Source of the DNA: Cephalopachus bancanus
Taxonomy: Eukaryota; Chordata; Mammalia; Primates; Tarsiidae
Length of the DNA stretch: 64,000 nt
Direction: 5' to 3'
NCBI GenBank assembly: GCA_027257055.1
Contig: JAPVLO010000133.1
Span: 8,047,501-8,111,500 of the forward strand
How positions within the stretch are numbered: position 1 is the stretch's first letter; each line of letters opens with the position of its first letter. This document shows positions 11,481 through 22,065 of the stretch, piece after piece. The translations under genes and the position numbers were made by a program. A model generated the notes under the pieces. It saw only the letters and a list, made by a program, of their open reading frames with translations, was not told the DNA's origin and did not search any database.

Positions 11481-13699
11481 ACCACAAAACCCAACATTGG
11501 ACCACCAACATTCCCTCTGCCTCTCAGGGAGATGGGGCTTTTAAACCCCAATTTAAAAATGTTCCAGGAAAAATAAATCATGCCCATACATTTCCCCATG
11601 GATACATTTCTTTTCCAACACCCTCCCTCACAAGAGGCATGTCATCCTGGACAGCACCTCTCCCAGGGCAAGTGGCCTTAAGATTTCCACGACAGATAGT
11701 TGATAAGATCATTTTGAGAGCAAGAAAATCAGTATCTGTCCTGTTTTCCATGGTCCTGCTGTAATGAATTGTGTGAACTAAAGCATATTTCCAAACGCTT
11801 GAAGAGTAAAGTTTATAAGATGATTTGCATATTTAGGAAGATGATTCTACAGCCTTGCTGCTTAAAAGATGACCCTCCAGCCTGTGTCACTGGCATGAGA
11901 GCTGGTCAGAGATGCAGAACTCAGGTCCCATCACATCCCAAAATATTCAAGTCTGTATTTTACTAGGATACCTGGGTGGTTTGAGGCACATTAGCATTTG
12001 TGAAGTACCCCCTCAACCCCTCAACCAAATCTATCACCTGCACATAATGGTGACTTTGGTTTGACCGTTTTAATGAGGATTTCGACTTAGACAAATGAGA
12101 AACATAAAAACATTCCCTTTCAATAGTATTTTTGTATAGAGTTGCTTTCTGAAAGCTGAAACTCCAGGAGGCTCAGCTCAATACAGTGACAAGAAGGAAA
12201 CCAGGTGTTCTCCTGAAAGGGAAGGGTAGGTCAGGCAGGAGGGGAAATTGTGAGTGCACGGAAAAGAAGACCAGAAAAGGTTAAGAGGCCAGGTGAGATA
12301 TGAAGAGAAATTTGAGAGAAACAGTCACAGAGATGAAACAGGAATGAAGAGGACATGGGGGAATGCTGCCCTCCTTTGAAGTGGAGAAGGGAAACTGGTA
12401 TCAGCTGAAGCCAGCAGGTAGAGCAGCGGGAGAGAGGCTGAGGACATGGTCACCCACACCAGCCACCTGTGGTCCATGAGTACCTGGTAATTCATTTCTG
12501 AGGCCAACTGCCTCGGAGACCATGACCGGGCAGCATACGACTCACTCCAGGGATGGAATGCCTCCTCTAAGTGTGCTTCCTCCCCTCCTGGCCTCCCTTG
12601 GTGCTATCATTCCTTCCCTAGATGCTGAATGACTCCTTTTGTCCAACCCCCTTCCTCTGAGACCCTCGTGCACCGTGTCACCTTCCTTTCCAAGGAACAT
12701 GTATCATAACATCCATTTCCCAAGTGTGTATCAAAGCCCGGTGTGGGCCATGCTTCGGTCTCTTAGAATCATCGGGTCTCAGGAGGCTGGAAGAACCCAC
12801 CAGAAGCGGAGTGGCTCACCTGGCCTGCACCCCCTGCACACCTGGCATCTCCATCCCTCCTTCCCCAGCCTGATGGGGCTGATGGGCAGCAGGTTCTACA
12901 CTGAACAGCAACATTTTCGCATGCCTTGGGCCTTCACTTTAGCAGTCAGATTTCTCTCCTTGCTTTTATTCTGCCTTGAAAATAAATTTTGTCAGTGTTT
13001 TGTGCTGATTTCATTTTATTTTCTACCCCTTAGGTGCCCTGGGAGTGCAAATTATCATCAAAATAACACTTTTGTTTAATACTGTGGAATGGAAAGAATC
13101 AATAAATGCCCAAATACAACCACCAAAGAAAAGTTGTTGGACAATAGATTCTGTTTTTACACAGGGTCATTCATATATATTTACCATGCAATGTAAAATG
13201 TCACCTCTTAATGTATACTAAAAGGGGAAATTCTCATTCCAGGGCACATGCAGCTCTGTGTTCTAACATTTACCTGCCCACACCATGACCTGGTAGCACC
13301 GGTCTGTTGGATTTCAGAGAGATGGTAACCATAAAAACAAATTTCTTCTTAGGTAGAATTAATCCCTCTCCGGAGTGCCAGGCACTGGAAAAGACTTCTG
13401 CTGCAGATGTTTGAATTATTACTGTGAATTGTTTAAATGGTTTGCCCCCTCCATTACCCTGCACTCTGCTGGGAAAGTAAAACTGTTACTCAGATGGCTA
13501 GATGTTCAGTGTGATTGACTGGATCCAAATTTATTTTTTAAAAGAGTTTCCTATGACTGTCATTTAAAAATGTGTGAATATGTACAGAATTGCCTGGTAG
13601 GTACTCTTTTGCTTCTCTATCTCTTTTCTATAAGGGGCTTATATCTGCCCTGAGTATTTACTGAACAAGGGTTAGTTGAATATATATTAGTATATATGA
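11481..13699. other. unassigned sequence
   Basis: No supported exon. The frame at 12,639-13,079 lacks recognisable domains, and its right part runs into AT-rich DNA. Confidence 0.35.
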
Positions 13700-13872
13700 C
13701 AGGTTGCCTGCATCAGAATCTTGACCACTTTCCCAAATCATTTAACCTGTTAAGCCTCAATCTTTGCAGCTGAACATTGGAGATGATAATTGTGTCCACC
13801 TCACACAGTTAAAATGAGATAATGTGTTAAAAGGCTTAATAAAACGCCTGACACATAGTAGGTGTTCAATAA
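13700..13872 (+). mobile_element. MIR SINE
   Basis: Sense MIR landmarks appear in order: 'atcatttaacctgttaagcc', 'gagatgataattgtgtccac', 'taaaatgagataatgtgtta' and the end 'cacatagtaggtgttcaata'. Confidence 0.85.
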
Positions 13873-14432
13873 GGCAAAATTAATAAAACAGTTGATTTTT
13901 AGTCAGAAACTAAGAACTGTAAATATCGAAGTGGAGTAAAGTGTTGCTCTCATTCAGGGGTGGAGAGACTGTGTATCCCCTGGCATCTTGGCACTCTGCT
14001 GACATGTCCCAAGATGATTCCAACCACACAGTACCATGTCAGGGTTCTCTCCTGATTTAACTTGATATGGATAATTCCAGAAAGACAGAGAATTGCAATC
14101 ATCTATCCCACGCCGCTCAGCCCCCAGACTAAATTACAAAAAGTCATTCCCAAGAGGCATGTGCAGTCACACAGACACACACAGTCACAGAGAAAACAGG
14201 CTCCAGATCCAAGTGGTGGCTATTTTTATTTGATGGGGTGGAAGCAGCACTTCACAGGAGTTTTACACAGGAACTTCTCATTCATGTCTCTGCTCAGGGA
14301 CAGAGCCTTCCTGACCTTGAGGGCAGTACGACCCACACCATTCTGTTAGCCCTCTATTATCCTTACAACTTTGTCAGTAGCTGAAATTAACAACTGATTT
14401 GTAATTTTATTTATTACCCATCTTCTACCCTC
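13873..14432. other. unassigned sequence
   Basis: No exon or repeat recognised. Confidence 0.35.
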
Positions 14433-14479
14433 ACTTATTCTAACTAAATGTCTTAAGACACTTGGTTGCGATCCACAGA
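14433..14479 (+). repeat. 47-bp direct repeat, copy 1
   Basis: It matches 16,160-16,206 in the same orientation at 44 of 47 positions. The three differences are all transitions. The similarity stops at both edges. Confidence 0.85.
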
Positions 14480-16159
14480 ACATTAACCTCTGGGACTCAA
14501 TCACTCAGAATCTGTGGAATGAATGGGTCTCCTCTTAGAATTCTCTTTAAAAGATGAAATACCCGGATATTTCCCACTCCATCAGAGGGAACAACTCTCC
14601 TCCGCTGCTCCTTGATGGATGCCCCCACCATCCCCTCTCACTCTGAGTTATTTATTCATTAAGTTAACAGTTAACCCAAGTGAAGTTTATGTAAGAGCAG
14701 TCTGCAAAGACACTTCCTAGTTCAAGTGGAATTTATTTTCCCTGCCAGGAAACATGTTCTGTAAAGAAACACATCTGTGTCGCACCCTTTGAAAGATGGA
14801 GAGGGCAGAGAGATGAGCGCACCAGCTTCCGTTTCTTAAAAAGAGGCAGAAAATTGAAGTCGGACACTTCCTTCAAGAAAATATGGTCTATCAGGTCCAA
14901 GTTCAAATTGTTTCGAATGAAAACATTTATTTTTCACTGAGCTGAATTATTATCCCCTGTCACGGTGAGGGCTGTGAATGTGTGAAGGGTAATTATATAA
15001 AGAGTAATCACCAGCTGTTGTCTATTTGGGAGGCGGTGACAAGAGGAAGGAGCAGATGCTTGTCAACAGACTGTGGGCTCCTTGAGGGCAGGACTGCACA
15101 GGACACTGTCAGGACCCCGTGCATGGCTAGCCTGCTGTGTTGTGACTTGAGGGAGTATTAAAAACACTTTAAGTTGCCAACATGGAAGCATGAGGAATTG
15201 AGCTGGCTTTTAGTGTGCACAAAACTTCGCTGATTGGGAACTATTAAAGTTAGGAATTGGGTCTTGGGAGAGGCCAGACATTTTTTTCTCTAAACTTCTA
15301 TTAAAAACAAAACAGATATTGACTACCGTTAATCCCACTTCCCTTCCCCTCTCCCCCCCAATATCTGTCTGGGGACAGGGAGACACCCCTTATCAATAAG
15401 GGTGCCTGAATGAAGCATATTTGTATACCTAGCCCTTAACTGTACCCCACAATATTAAAATAAAAAATACTGATGTAAAAAACCAAAAAACAAAAAAACA
15501 AAACAAACTCTGTTCTATTTAACCTGGTAAACGTTTTCTTCCAAGTAGAACTAAATGACTTTTCCCCAGTCTCTACAAAATGTTACCCTCCTTTTCATCA
15601 CCATATTTAACAAGGACACATTTTGCAGAGCTGGCTTTAATAAAAAGCACTCTTCCCTCCATTCATGGCAATTCACAAACTTCAGTGACTTTTACAGAAA
15701 AGTCACTGAGTTCTAGAACCATACATGGCAAGAAAGTGATGTGGTTCAAACTCTGGTTTTGCAGAGGAGTAAACCTTGTTCTGGAGGGATGGAGTTGGGG
15801 GGCGGGTTCCACAACCTCCCGACCATGGCAGGATTCCCACCCTCCACTGAGGACGAGGTTGTCAGTATAGAAGCGGAGTTCATATCTGCAGCCTGTGTTT
15901 TAGGACCACAGCAGACCAGGTGTGCCGGAAACGCCTCCCAAATCAGCAGCTGCCCAGACAGGAACATGTCCAGAGGCAGGAGGGACCGGCAAGGACCGAG
16001 GTCTCGCTGAAATGGAGGACTGTATGGTAAGTGGTGGGTGAAAACACCAGATGTGTGATCACCACGTTCTGAGATTCTTATTTCCTGAATGCCACTTTGA
16101 CAAATCAATTTCATTTGTGAGTTCATTTACAAATAGAAGGTATTCTATTTGAAGAGCAG
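14480..16159. other. unassigned sequence; possibly conserved non-coding stretch
   Basis: No transposon signature is visible from about 14,640 to 15,060, where the sequence is balanced in composition and carries several homeodomain-type TAAT/ATTA cores. A conserved non-coding element is possible but unproven. An A/C-rich run lies at about 15,477-15,507. Confidence 0.3.
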
Positions 16160-16206
16160 CTTATTCTAACCAAATGTCTTAAGACACTTGATTGTGATCC
16201 ACAGAA
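16160..16206 (+). repeat. 47-bp direct repeat, copy 2
   Basis: Partner of 14,433-14,479, 1,727 bp away. The differences are T/C, G/A and C/T transitions. Confidence 0.85.
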
Positions 16207-17233
16207 AGAAATAGATTTGCAGCTCAGTACAAACACACGCATAGATACACAAAGGAGATGTGCGTTTCAGGAAACTGTGCCACGCTTGCCGAGTGTGATG
16301 AACTCTGTCATCCTCTGTGCTAGTCCTCTGCATGTTTCAGTTGCCGCTCATGCGCGCTAAACTGAATTCAGGACCCAGCACGGATATCACATTTTCAAAC
16401 AGTGCCTATTCCTCCTATCAAGCCACCCTCGTGTCAGCATCCACCCTCCAAAGACTGGTTACCCTGTGTCCACGTAGAAACGATTTTGTCCATATTAAGA
16501 GAGCAGCAGAGTTCAATGTCTGTGAGAGCCAGGTACTTCCAACAGGCACACAACCCCACTGACGTTCAGTCTGTTGCTGACATCGCTAACCTCTGGAGGG
16601 GGCAGAGCACCCCTCCCTGGCTTCTGCCATGTCACCATCCCTGAGGCCTTCTGTGCAGAGAACTGCCATCGTGCCCCCACCCAATATTCTAACACAATTC
16701 ACACTTCAATCAGTCTGGGTTGCAATGATCAGACCACACGCAACATCAGGCTGTATGATATGTGCACACCGTCCTTCTCACTAATTTTTAGACTTTGTCT
16801 AAGTTATGGCTGGGGCTGTATCCCACATCTTCAGTAGCTTTACCCGACCAAGCCCATCCTGCTCCCAGAACCCTGGCCCTGGCTGTCAGCACCAGTGAGG
16901 TGGGGTGCCCTGGGGTCAGCTGGCAGCAGGAAAGCCCCTGTGTCTGTCTCTTCCCAAGACTGAGAGCAGCCCACCATTCCCTCACAATAGTCTCCGAGAT
17001 CCACTGTTAATTCGGTGGTGTGAGCTACCACGGAGGGAATGTCTCAATGTCTGGCTCGAGCAGTTGAACACAAGAGAGACACTCAAACAACTTTAATTAT
17101 TCTCTGCTGTTTGCACCCAAATAAACACACAACAAAGGTAATTAATGTTCCCAGAGAGAACAGGTGCAGGAGGACATGCTCTGGTGTTGGATGTCCAGTG
17201 GGAGCTGCTGCACCCTGGACTGGGCACAGACAC
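16207..17233. other. unassigned sequence upstream of the CpG island
   Basis: Several overlapping short frames on both strands, none with recognisable domains or convincing splice sites. Confidence 0.35.
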
Positions 17234-17280
17234 GGGGGGGGGGGCAGATGCCAAGGGGGCACAGATGCGGGGTGGGGGGG
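17234..17280 (+). other. guanine-run cluster (potential G-quadruplex)
   Basis: Runs of 11, 5, 4 and 7 guanines (17,234-17,244; 17,255-17,259; 17,269-17,272; 17,274-17,280) lie within 47 bases. This meets the general four-run pattern for G-quadruplex formation. It is about 0.6 kb upstream of the CpG island. Confidence 0.7.
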
Positions 17281-17375
17281 ATAGACCCCAAGTGGGAGAG
17301 ATGGGAGGGGGAGCGATCTGTATCTAAGTCCTGAGTGGAAGGGCTTCTGGTCCAGGTGCTGCTTCTGTCACTGTG

Positions 17376-17412
17376 TTAGTGTGTGTGAGTGTGAGAGTGT
17401 ATGTGTGTGTGT
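17376..17412 (+). repeat. imperfect (GT)n microsatellite
   Basis: A short TG-rich tract interrupted by GA and AT steps. Confidence 0.8.
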
Positions 17413-17829
17413 TCCTCTGAAAGCCTCCTGCTCTCCCAAGTGCGGGCCCTTTCCCTAGTCCCATTTCTACACTAACATCATTCCCACTTAGATCCCGGGA
17501 ACAGAGGGGCTGTGGAACCCTCCCCCACAGCGCCCACGCCTCAGGGTTTGAATGCTGGTGAGTCACAGGCAGCCCTCTGGGTCACCAGACTGGAGGTGGC
17601 AGGGGAGGGGGGACTTGTGGAGGAGGGAGCCTGGGATGGGCGGTGGGACAATGGGTCTGACCTTAGATCCGGTAGTCTACGGGGTCTCCTGGAAGCCCCA
17701 ACCACAAGAATGGGGTACCTGAGTTCCCTCTGGGGTAAGGAGTGAGGCTCAGAGTAAATAGAGCAGGGTCACCATGTCTTGTGCTCGGAGCCCCGGTCTT
17801 TCCAGGGAGAGGAGGGAGAGTAGATGGTG
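17413..17829. other. unassigned GC-rich shore of the CpG island
   Basis: The composition rises in GC towards the island. No exon supported. Confidence 0.35.
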
Positions 17830-18442
17830 AGCTTGGCTCCACTCACAGGTCACCGTCCCTGCCACCGGCGCTGTCCCTGCACGGGAGAACCCAGGCCCTC
17901 TTGGGAGACTGTGCAGTCGCCGCTGGCTTCCCCCCTCCGACTGCGCTGTTGTTGCTTCCTTGGCCGAGGAGCCGGGACAGGAACCTCCACAGCGCGCTGT
18001 CCCCGTGCGCCCGGGACCCCCGATGCTGCCGAGTCCCTGGAACAGAGTTGGGGAAAGTGTTGGCGGGGACTCACCCAGCTGTGGGCTGCCAAGGCTGAGG
18101 GCGGCCGACCTCGGGACGCCTCGCCTCCCCAGGGTGCCCTCCAGCCCGTCCGAGCTTGAGCGCCGGGTTCCGCCGTCTCGAGGTCTCTGGGGCCCAGGAG
18201 AGACCCCCCCGCCTGCCGGCAGCCCGGCGCCATCCAGCGTGCGCCCTCGCCTCCAGAGGTTCCCGACGATCCGACCCCACGGTCTCCTTTCCGCTCCCTG
18301 TGACCCGAGTCCTTGGCCCGCCGCCTCCCCGCCCCGGCTGCCCTGGCGCACCCCTTCCTGCCCCCGGGACTGCCCAGTAGCAGGAGCAGGACTGAAGGCT
18401 CCCCCGGCTTGGTCCGGGTGGCGGAGGCTTTTGGAAACTCAC

Positions 18443-18665
18443 CTCCCTCCGAGGTTCGCATCCTCGGGAAGGGACGGGCTCCCAGCAAGCTTCCCCGGGG
18501 TGAGGTCGCCCCCCTCCCTTCCGCCTCAAGGTCTGACGGACCCCTGCCTGCGCCCGGGGTCTCCGGGCCTCGAGTGCACAGGGACTGGGGGCGACCCGCA
18601 CGAGGCAGCAGCTCCGCGAGCGCGGCCCCAGTGGGGCCGGGCGGGGCGGGGTGGGAGGGGCGCAC
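18443..18665 (-). other. candidate minus-strand exon with 5' splice site
   Basis: On the minus strand the sequence reads GGAG|GTGAGT with the exon's last base at 18,443, a strong donor consensus. An open frame runs into it from 18,665, and an internal ATG lies at 18,461-18,459 in that frame (Met-Arg-Thr-Ser-Glu-Gly...). The exon would therefore be the start of a divergent transcript leaving the CpG island to the left. No acceptor or second exon was identified in the left 18 kb. The protein sequence is Pro/Arg/Gly-rich, as expected of any GC-rich frame, so coding potential is unproven. Confidence 0.25.
18639..18652 (+). promoter_or_regulatory. GC box (Sp1/KLF-type)
   Basis: GGGCGGGGCGGGG core; two overlapping Sp1-type sites. 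Confidence 0.7.
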
Positions 18666-18777
18666 GGGGCCCGCCGCGCTCCCCGCCTTCCCGGGATGGA
18701 GGGGCGCGGGCGCGGGGCGGGGGGCGCGAGGCGGGGGCGGCTCCCTCCAGCGGCTCGGCTGCCGAGTGTGCGGCGCG

Positions 18778-18794
18778 TGGGGCGGGGCGGGGGC
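18778..18794 (+). promoter_or_regulatory. GC box (Sp1/KLF-type)
   Basis: Overlapping GGGGCGGGGCGGGGG sites about 100 bp upstream of the inferred start of exon 1. Confidence 0.7.
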
Positions 18795-18845
18795 GCATTA
18801 GACTCCGAGTCGGGGAAGTTTGCGCAGCTTCCGACCCGGGCGCGA

Positions 18846-18862
18846 GGGGGCGGGGGCGGGGC
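18846..18862 (+). promoter_or_regulatory. GC box (Sp1/KLF-type)
   Basis: GGGGGCGGGGGCGGGGC, the GC box nearest the candidate exon. The preceding GCGCGAG also resembles part of a CTCF core, but too loosely to call. Confidence 0.65.
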
Positions 18863-18879
18863 CGTGAGGCGGGCAGTGC

Positions 18880-19094
18880 TGAGAGTGCGGGAGGCGCCCA
18901 GTGGGTTTGTCACCTCCGCGAATCCAAGAGCGAGCACTCCGAGGAGGGCACGGCAGGAGGACGAGACGCGCCGAGCGCCCGCGCCCAGCCAGGGAGCAGC
19001 CGCTGGCGCCTCGCACCGGCCCGCGTCCCCAGCCGGGTACGGCCGCCGGATCCTGACGCCGGCCAGCGGTCGCCGCGTCCCGCCCAGAGTCCAG
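18880..19094 (+). other. candidate non-coding first exon (5' UTR) of an unidentified gene
   Basis: The exon would lie just downstream of the GC boxes in the CpG island and end at CCAG|GTAAGC, a strong match to the mammalian 5' splice-site consensus (donor GT at 19,095-19,096). I see no ATG within 18,880-19,094 on the plus strand, so it would be entirely 5' UTR, with translation starting in a later exon beyond a long intron. The 5' edge is inferred from GC-box position and is only a guess; starts may be dispersed. I do not recognise the gene. No downstream coding exon is identifiable in the remaining 45 kb, which fits a long first intron or could mean that the transcript is a long non-coding RNA. 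Confidence 0.5.
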
Positions 19095-19230
19095 GTAAGC
19101 GCAGGTTGAGGACCCGCCCGGGAGGACCCGCTGCGCGGGTGTGAGGCGCCGTCTCCGGCGCTGCGCGGTGCGGTGTCCCTGGGGCAGCCTGGTCCCACCG
19201 GCTCCACTTTCCAAAGAGAGGACACCCCGG

Positions 19231-20808
19231 CGTCGTAGGAGGATGCCGCCTCACCTCGGGGAAGCTCCTGCTGTCGTGTCCTCTATCCTGTGACTCGAGC
19301 CCTGCGCGAACCCCATTACCTTGAAAGTTTATTCTCCAACTTACGAGTGTGCAAATCACGGGGCTTTGAGGTGCGAGGTTTCCCCAAAATGGGGTTTGTC
19401 CACCGACCCAGGTCGAGACGGCCCTGTAAGGGTCGTGGCTCCCGGTGTTGCCCTCGGGCAGGCGCTGGGAGGAGGCGCCCGGGCAGCCGGGCTTTGGGCA
19501 TCCTTTCCCAGCCATCATTTATGCATAGCAGCCATTCTTCACACCCATTAGGGAAGCATGTTGTGTGCAGAGTGTCCCACGGGCGTCCCGTTCACGATGC
19601 TCTTCCCAAGCCGGGACAGTCTGGGAAGCTCTGACGAGTGAACCCCGCTTCTCAAAACCCTTTCCTTGAGGTCCAGGAGACCCAGTCAGGGCTGAAATTC
19701 AACAATCCGGTTCCACCGGGAACCTGGCATTGCGGCACTGTTCAGAGAGTCTGCCTAGGACAGTGTGATGTGACGGCTTTAGCCTGGGACTGTGTGGGAT
19801 TTGCAAGAGCAGAAGGCAAGGTTCCATCTTCGGGAACCCTGGCCGGCTGGGTTAACCTGGAGCCAAGTCATCTGTTGAAGGCTACTTGTTGAAATTATTA
19901 GGTAATCGAAAGTGAAATGTTCACAATAATCCAAAGCTTGACCATGTCGTTCCTGGAACTAATTTTTAGCTGGCAGCGTGTCCAAGTTTGAGTATGTCTT
20001 AAATGATCATGGAAAGCAAATGTTGTATACATTCGGGCCAGCTGGTTTACCATTAAGGACAAAGTAGGAAGCCTTTTAATATGAGATTTACAAAGTGTAA
20101 TTTGTCAGAGCATGTTGCTAGCTTACAATGAGTGCAGCAGTTAAATAACTCAGCTTTAAAAAGTTGAGATTGCTAGTTTTATACACTGGTACTGTGAGAG
20201 GAACCGAGATGACTAGATTTGCAAAACCTTGCTGTTTAAATCTGTGCTCTCACGGGCACTCGTTTCTATTCAACGTTTTAACATCGCTCAAAACATCCAT
20301 CAGCCGGGATTTGTTTTGGTTCCATGTCTCTAACCTAAAGTTAATTTTAGGAACTATCGTCACAAGGAATAATGTTCAGTCATCTTGTAAAATATTCTAG
20401 GATTATTTACTGACCACACCAACACTGAGCATAGTAAACATGAACTCTGCATTATAACCAGTCCTCAAGAACACAGAGGTCCCCTGGAGTTGTGTTGGTT
20501 CCTGATCCTCAAAGTTAAAAAACAAAAACAAAAAACAGCTGATATGATATGGCGTCTCCCCCTTTCCTTGTGTTTTGAAAGTCCAGATAATGAATGATGG
20601 TAGATGAATAAAGATAACATTGGCTGAAATCACTTGAAGAAAGGGAGCCGGGCATTAGTGTGGTTGTTCCATGACTGTTCTGTTTTCGGGGAACTTCTCG
20701 GGTGTTCCCACTGTTAACATGAATGAAATATTATCTACTGTTGGTTCGTATTAGAGTAAACATGAAATGGAAATAGGAGACTGGTCTGTGTTTTCAGGTA
20801 TAACCTAA
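19231..20808. other. unassigned intron-like sequence
   Basis: Unique-looking sequence right of the CpG island. GC content falls to background by about 19.9 kb. No exon recognised. Confidence 0.4.
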
Positions 20809-20965
20809 ACTGGTGTTCTCAACTTGGCTGCAAATTAGGGTCCATAGGAGAACTTTCAAAAACCTGTGGCTGCCCGACCCCACCCCAAACCAGTTAATCA
20901 GAATGTCTGAGGGAAGAGTCTACAGTGTGTTGTCTTTAGGTGATTGTGTTATGCAACCAAAGCCG
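20809..20965 (+). mobile_element. hAT-Charlie non-autonomous DNA transposon fragment
   Basis: It starts near 'tggtgttctcaacttggctg' and continues with 'cgaccccaccccaaaccagt' and 'taatcagaatgtctgaggg'. These are landmarks, in order, of the MER5/MER3-like Charlie MITEs. The right end is degraded. Confidence 0.7.
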
Positions 20966-21479
20966 CTGGCCGAGACAGTTTCCATCAGATTTGGTAGAGT
21001 CCGTTAATGATAGAAGGTCTTAGAGAAAATAAATGCTATTTGCCTAATCCTTTTTTGCTTCCAAAAATTATATGTATGTAAAATATAACTTGATTTCTCA
21101 ATTAGAAGAAATCTTTTTGTTCTTTGATGTTAGATGTTTAAACCATAGCAACTTCCAGGAAAAACACTTTTTCCCCCAGAAAACAAGCTATTGAGTTTAA
21201 AGCTTATCTGTCCATCCACAAAATGCTTTAACAGGCGTTGAAAATAATTCCTTATGAAACGAATTCCCACTCCTTTTGCTTAAGACCTGTATGGTGTGTA
21301 ACATGTAAATATGCACCCTTTTGAAGGGGGAGAAGGAGGAAAATAGCATAGTGTCCTTGACATGGCAACCACCAGATCCCGAGGGCCGACTGTGTGCTAG
21401 TGTCGTCGCAAAAATTAGTTTTTAAAATTCACAATAGCTTTTTAAAAACCCACAAGCTATTGTTCTGACTTTATGTATG

Positions 21480-21550
21480 AAGCATTTTATAGTTTATGTA
21501 TTTTATAAAATATTAAAAAATATATTTTATATATGATTTTATATATTGAG
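21480..21550. repeat. AT-rich low-complexity tract
   Basis: TATTTTATA and AAATAT steps repeated over about 70 bases. Confidence 0.75.
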
Positions 21551-21689
21551 GACCCATTAGGTTATGAACTTGCTCAAAGCTACAAACCAAGTAAACTGAA
21601 AATGTACTTGAACGCAGATCCTCTTATTCTAATTTAATGATGTAATAACACATATATTTATATGCACGTTTGTGTTTTAAAACTATAAA

Positions 21690-21915
21690 AGACAGCATTT
21701 AAGTCGGATAGGTTAAAAGCACACATTCTGACCTAGCTCTGCCTGGGTCTGGCTCCCGGCTCCAGCACCTTCCAGCTATTTGGAACATCACCTCTCCATG
21801 CCTTAATTTCCTTTGGAAAATGAGGGATTTTTTTTTTTAATGAGGATTAAATAAGTTAATATCTTAAAACATTTGGGTAGGTGCCTAGTGCATAGTAAGT
21901 TCTATGTAAGTGTTA
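21690..21915 (+). mobile_element. MIR SINE
   Basis: Sense MIR landmarks in order: 'taggttaaaagcacacattc', 'ctgcctgggtctggctcccg', 'atgaggattaaataagttaa' and 'gtgcctagtgcatagtaagt'. A poly(T) tract interrupts the middle. Confidence 0.85.
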
Positions 21916-21949
21916 CATTTTTAAAATGTCTTCTATTAAAAAACATTTT

Positions 21950-22065
21950 GGTTGTTTACAATATGCCAAGCATTACACCAAGCCTGCAGGTATATAGACA
22001 AGTCGTGTCCCTGCATTCCTGTCCTCGAGGGTTTTGTGTCTAGTAGAGAATGACCACACGTCCAT
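21950..22065 (-). mobile_element. L2 LINE fragment
   Basis: 'tttacaatatgccaagcatt' followed by 'gtgtccctgcattcctgtcc' and 'gtgtctagtagagaatgacc' follows the antisense L2 3'-end pattern. Confidence 0.55.

Larger units (their letters stand above)
17830..19230. promoter_or_regulatory. CpG island promoter
   Basis: This is by far the most GC- and CpG-dense stretch of the window, densest from about 18.3 to 19.15 kb. It contains Sp1-type GC boxes at 18,639-18,652, 18,778-18,794 and 18,846-18,862, and I see no TATA box near them. That is typical of a broad vertebrate housekeeping or developmental promoter. A candidate first exon leaves it on the plus strand (end 19,094), and a candidate exon leaves it on the minus strand (end 18,443). 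The long open frames across it on both strands reflect the rarity of AT-rich stop codons in such DNA. Edges are approximate. Confidence 0.92.

Noticed and set aside
18843..18858. Possible CTCF site
   Set aside because: Only a partial match to the core consensus within a generally G-rich stretch.
17960..19144. 394-codon plus-strand open frame and several 200-380-codon minus-strand frames across the CpG island
   Set aside because: Stop codons are rare in very GC-rich DNA; frames overlap on both strands, are Pro/Arg/Gly/Ala-rich and have no recognisable domain. The candidate first exon is better read as non-coding.
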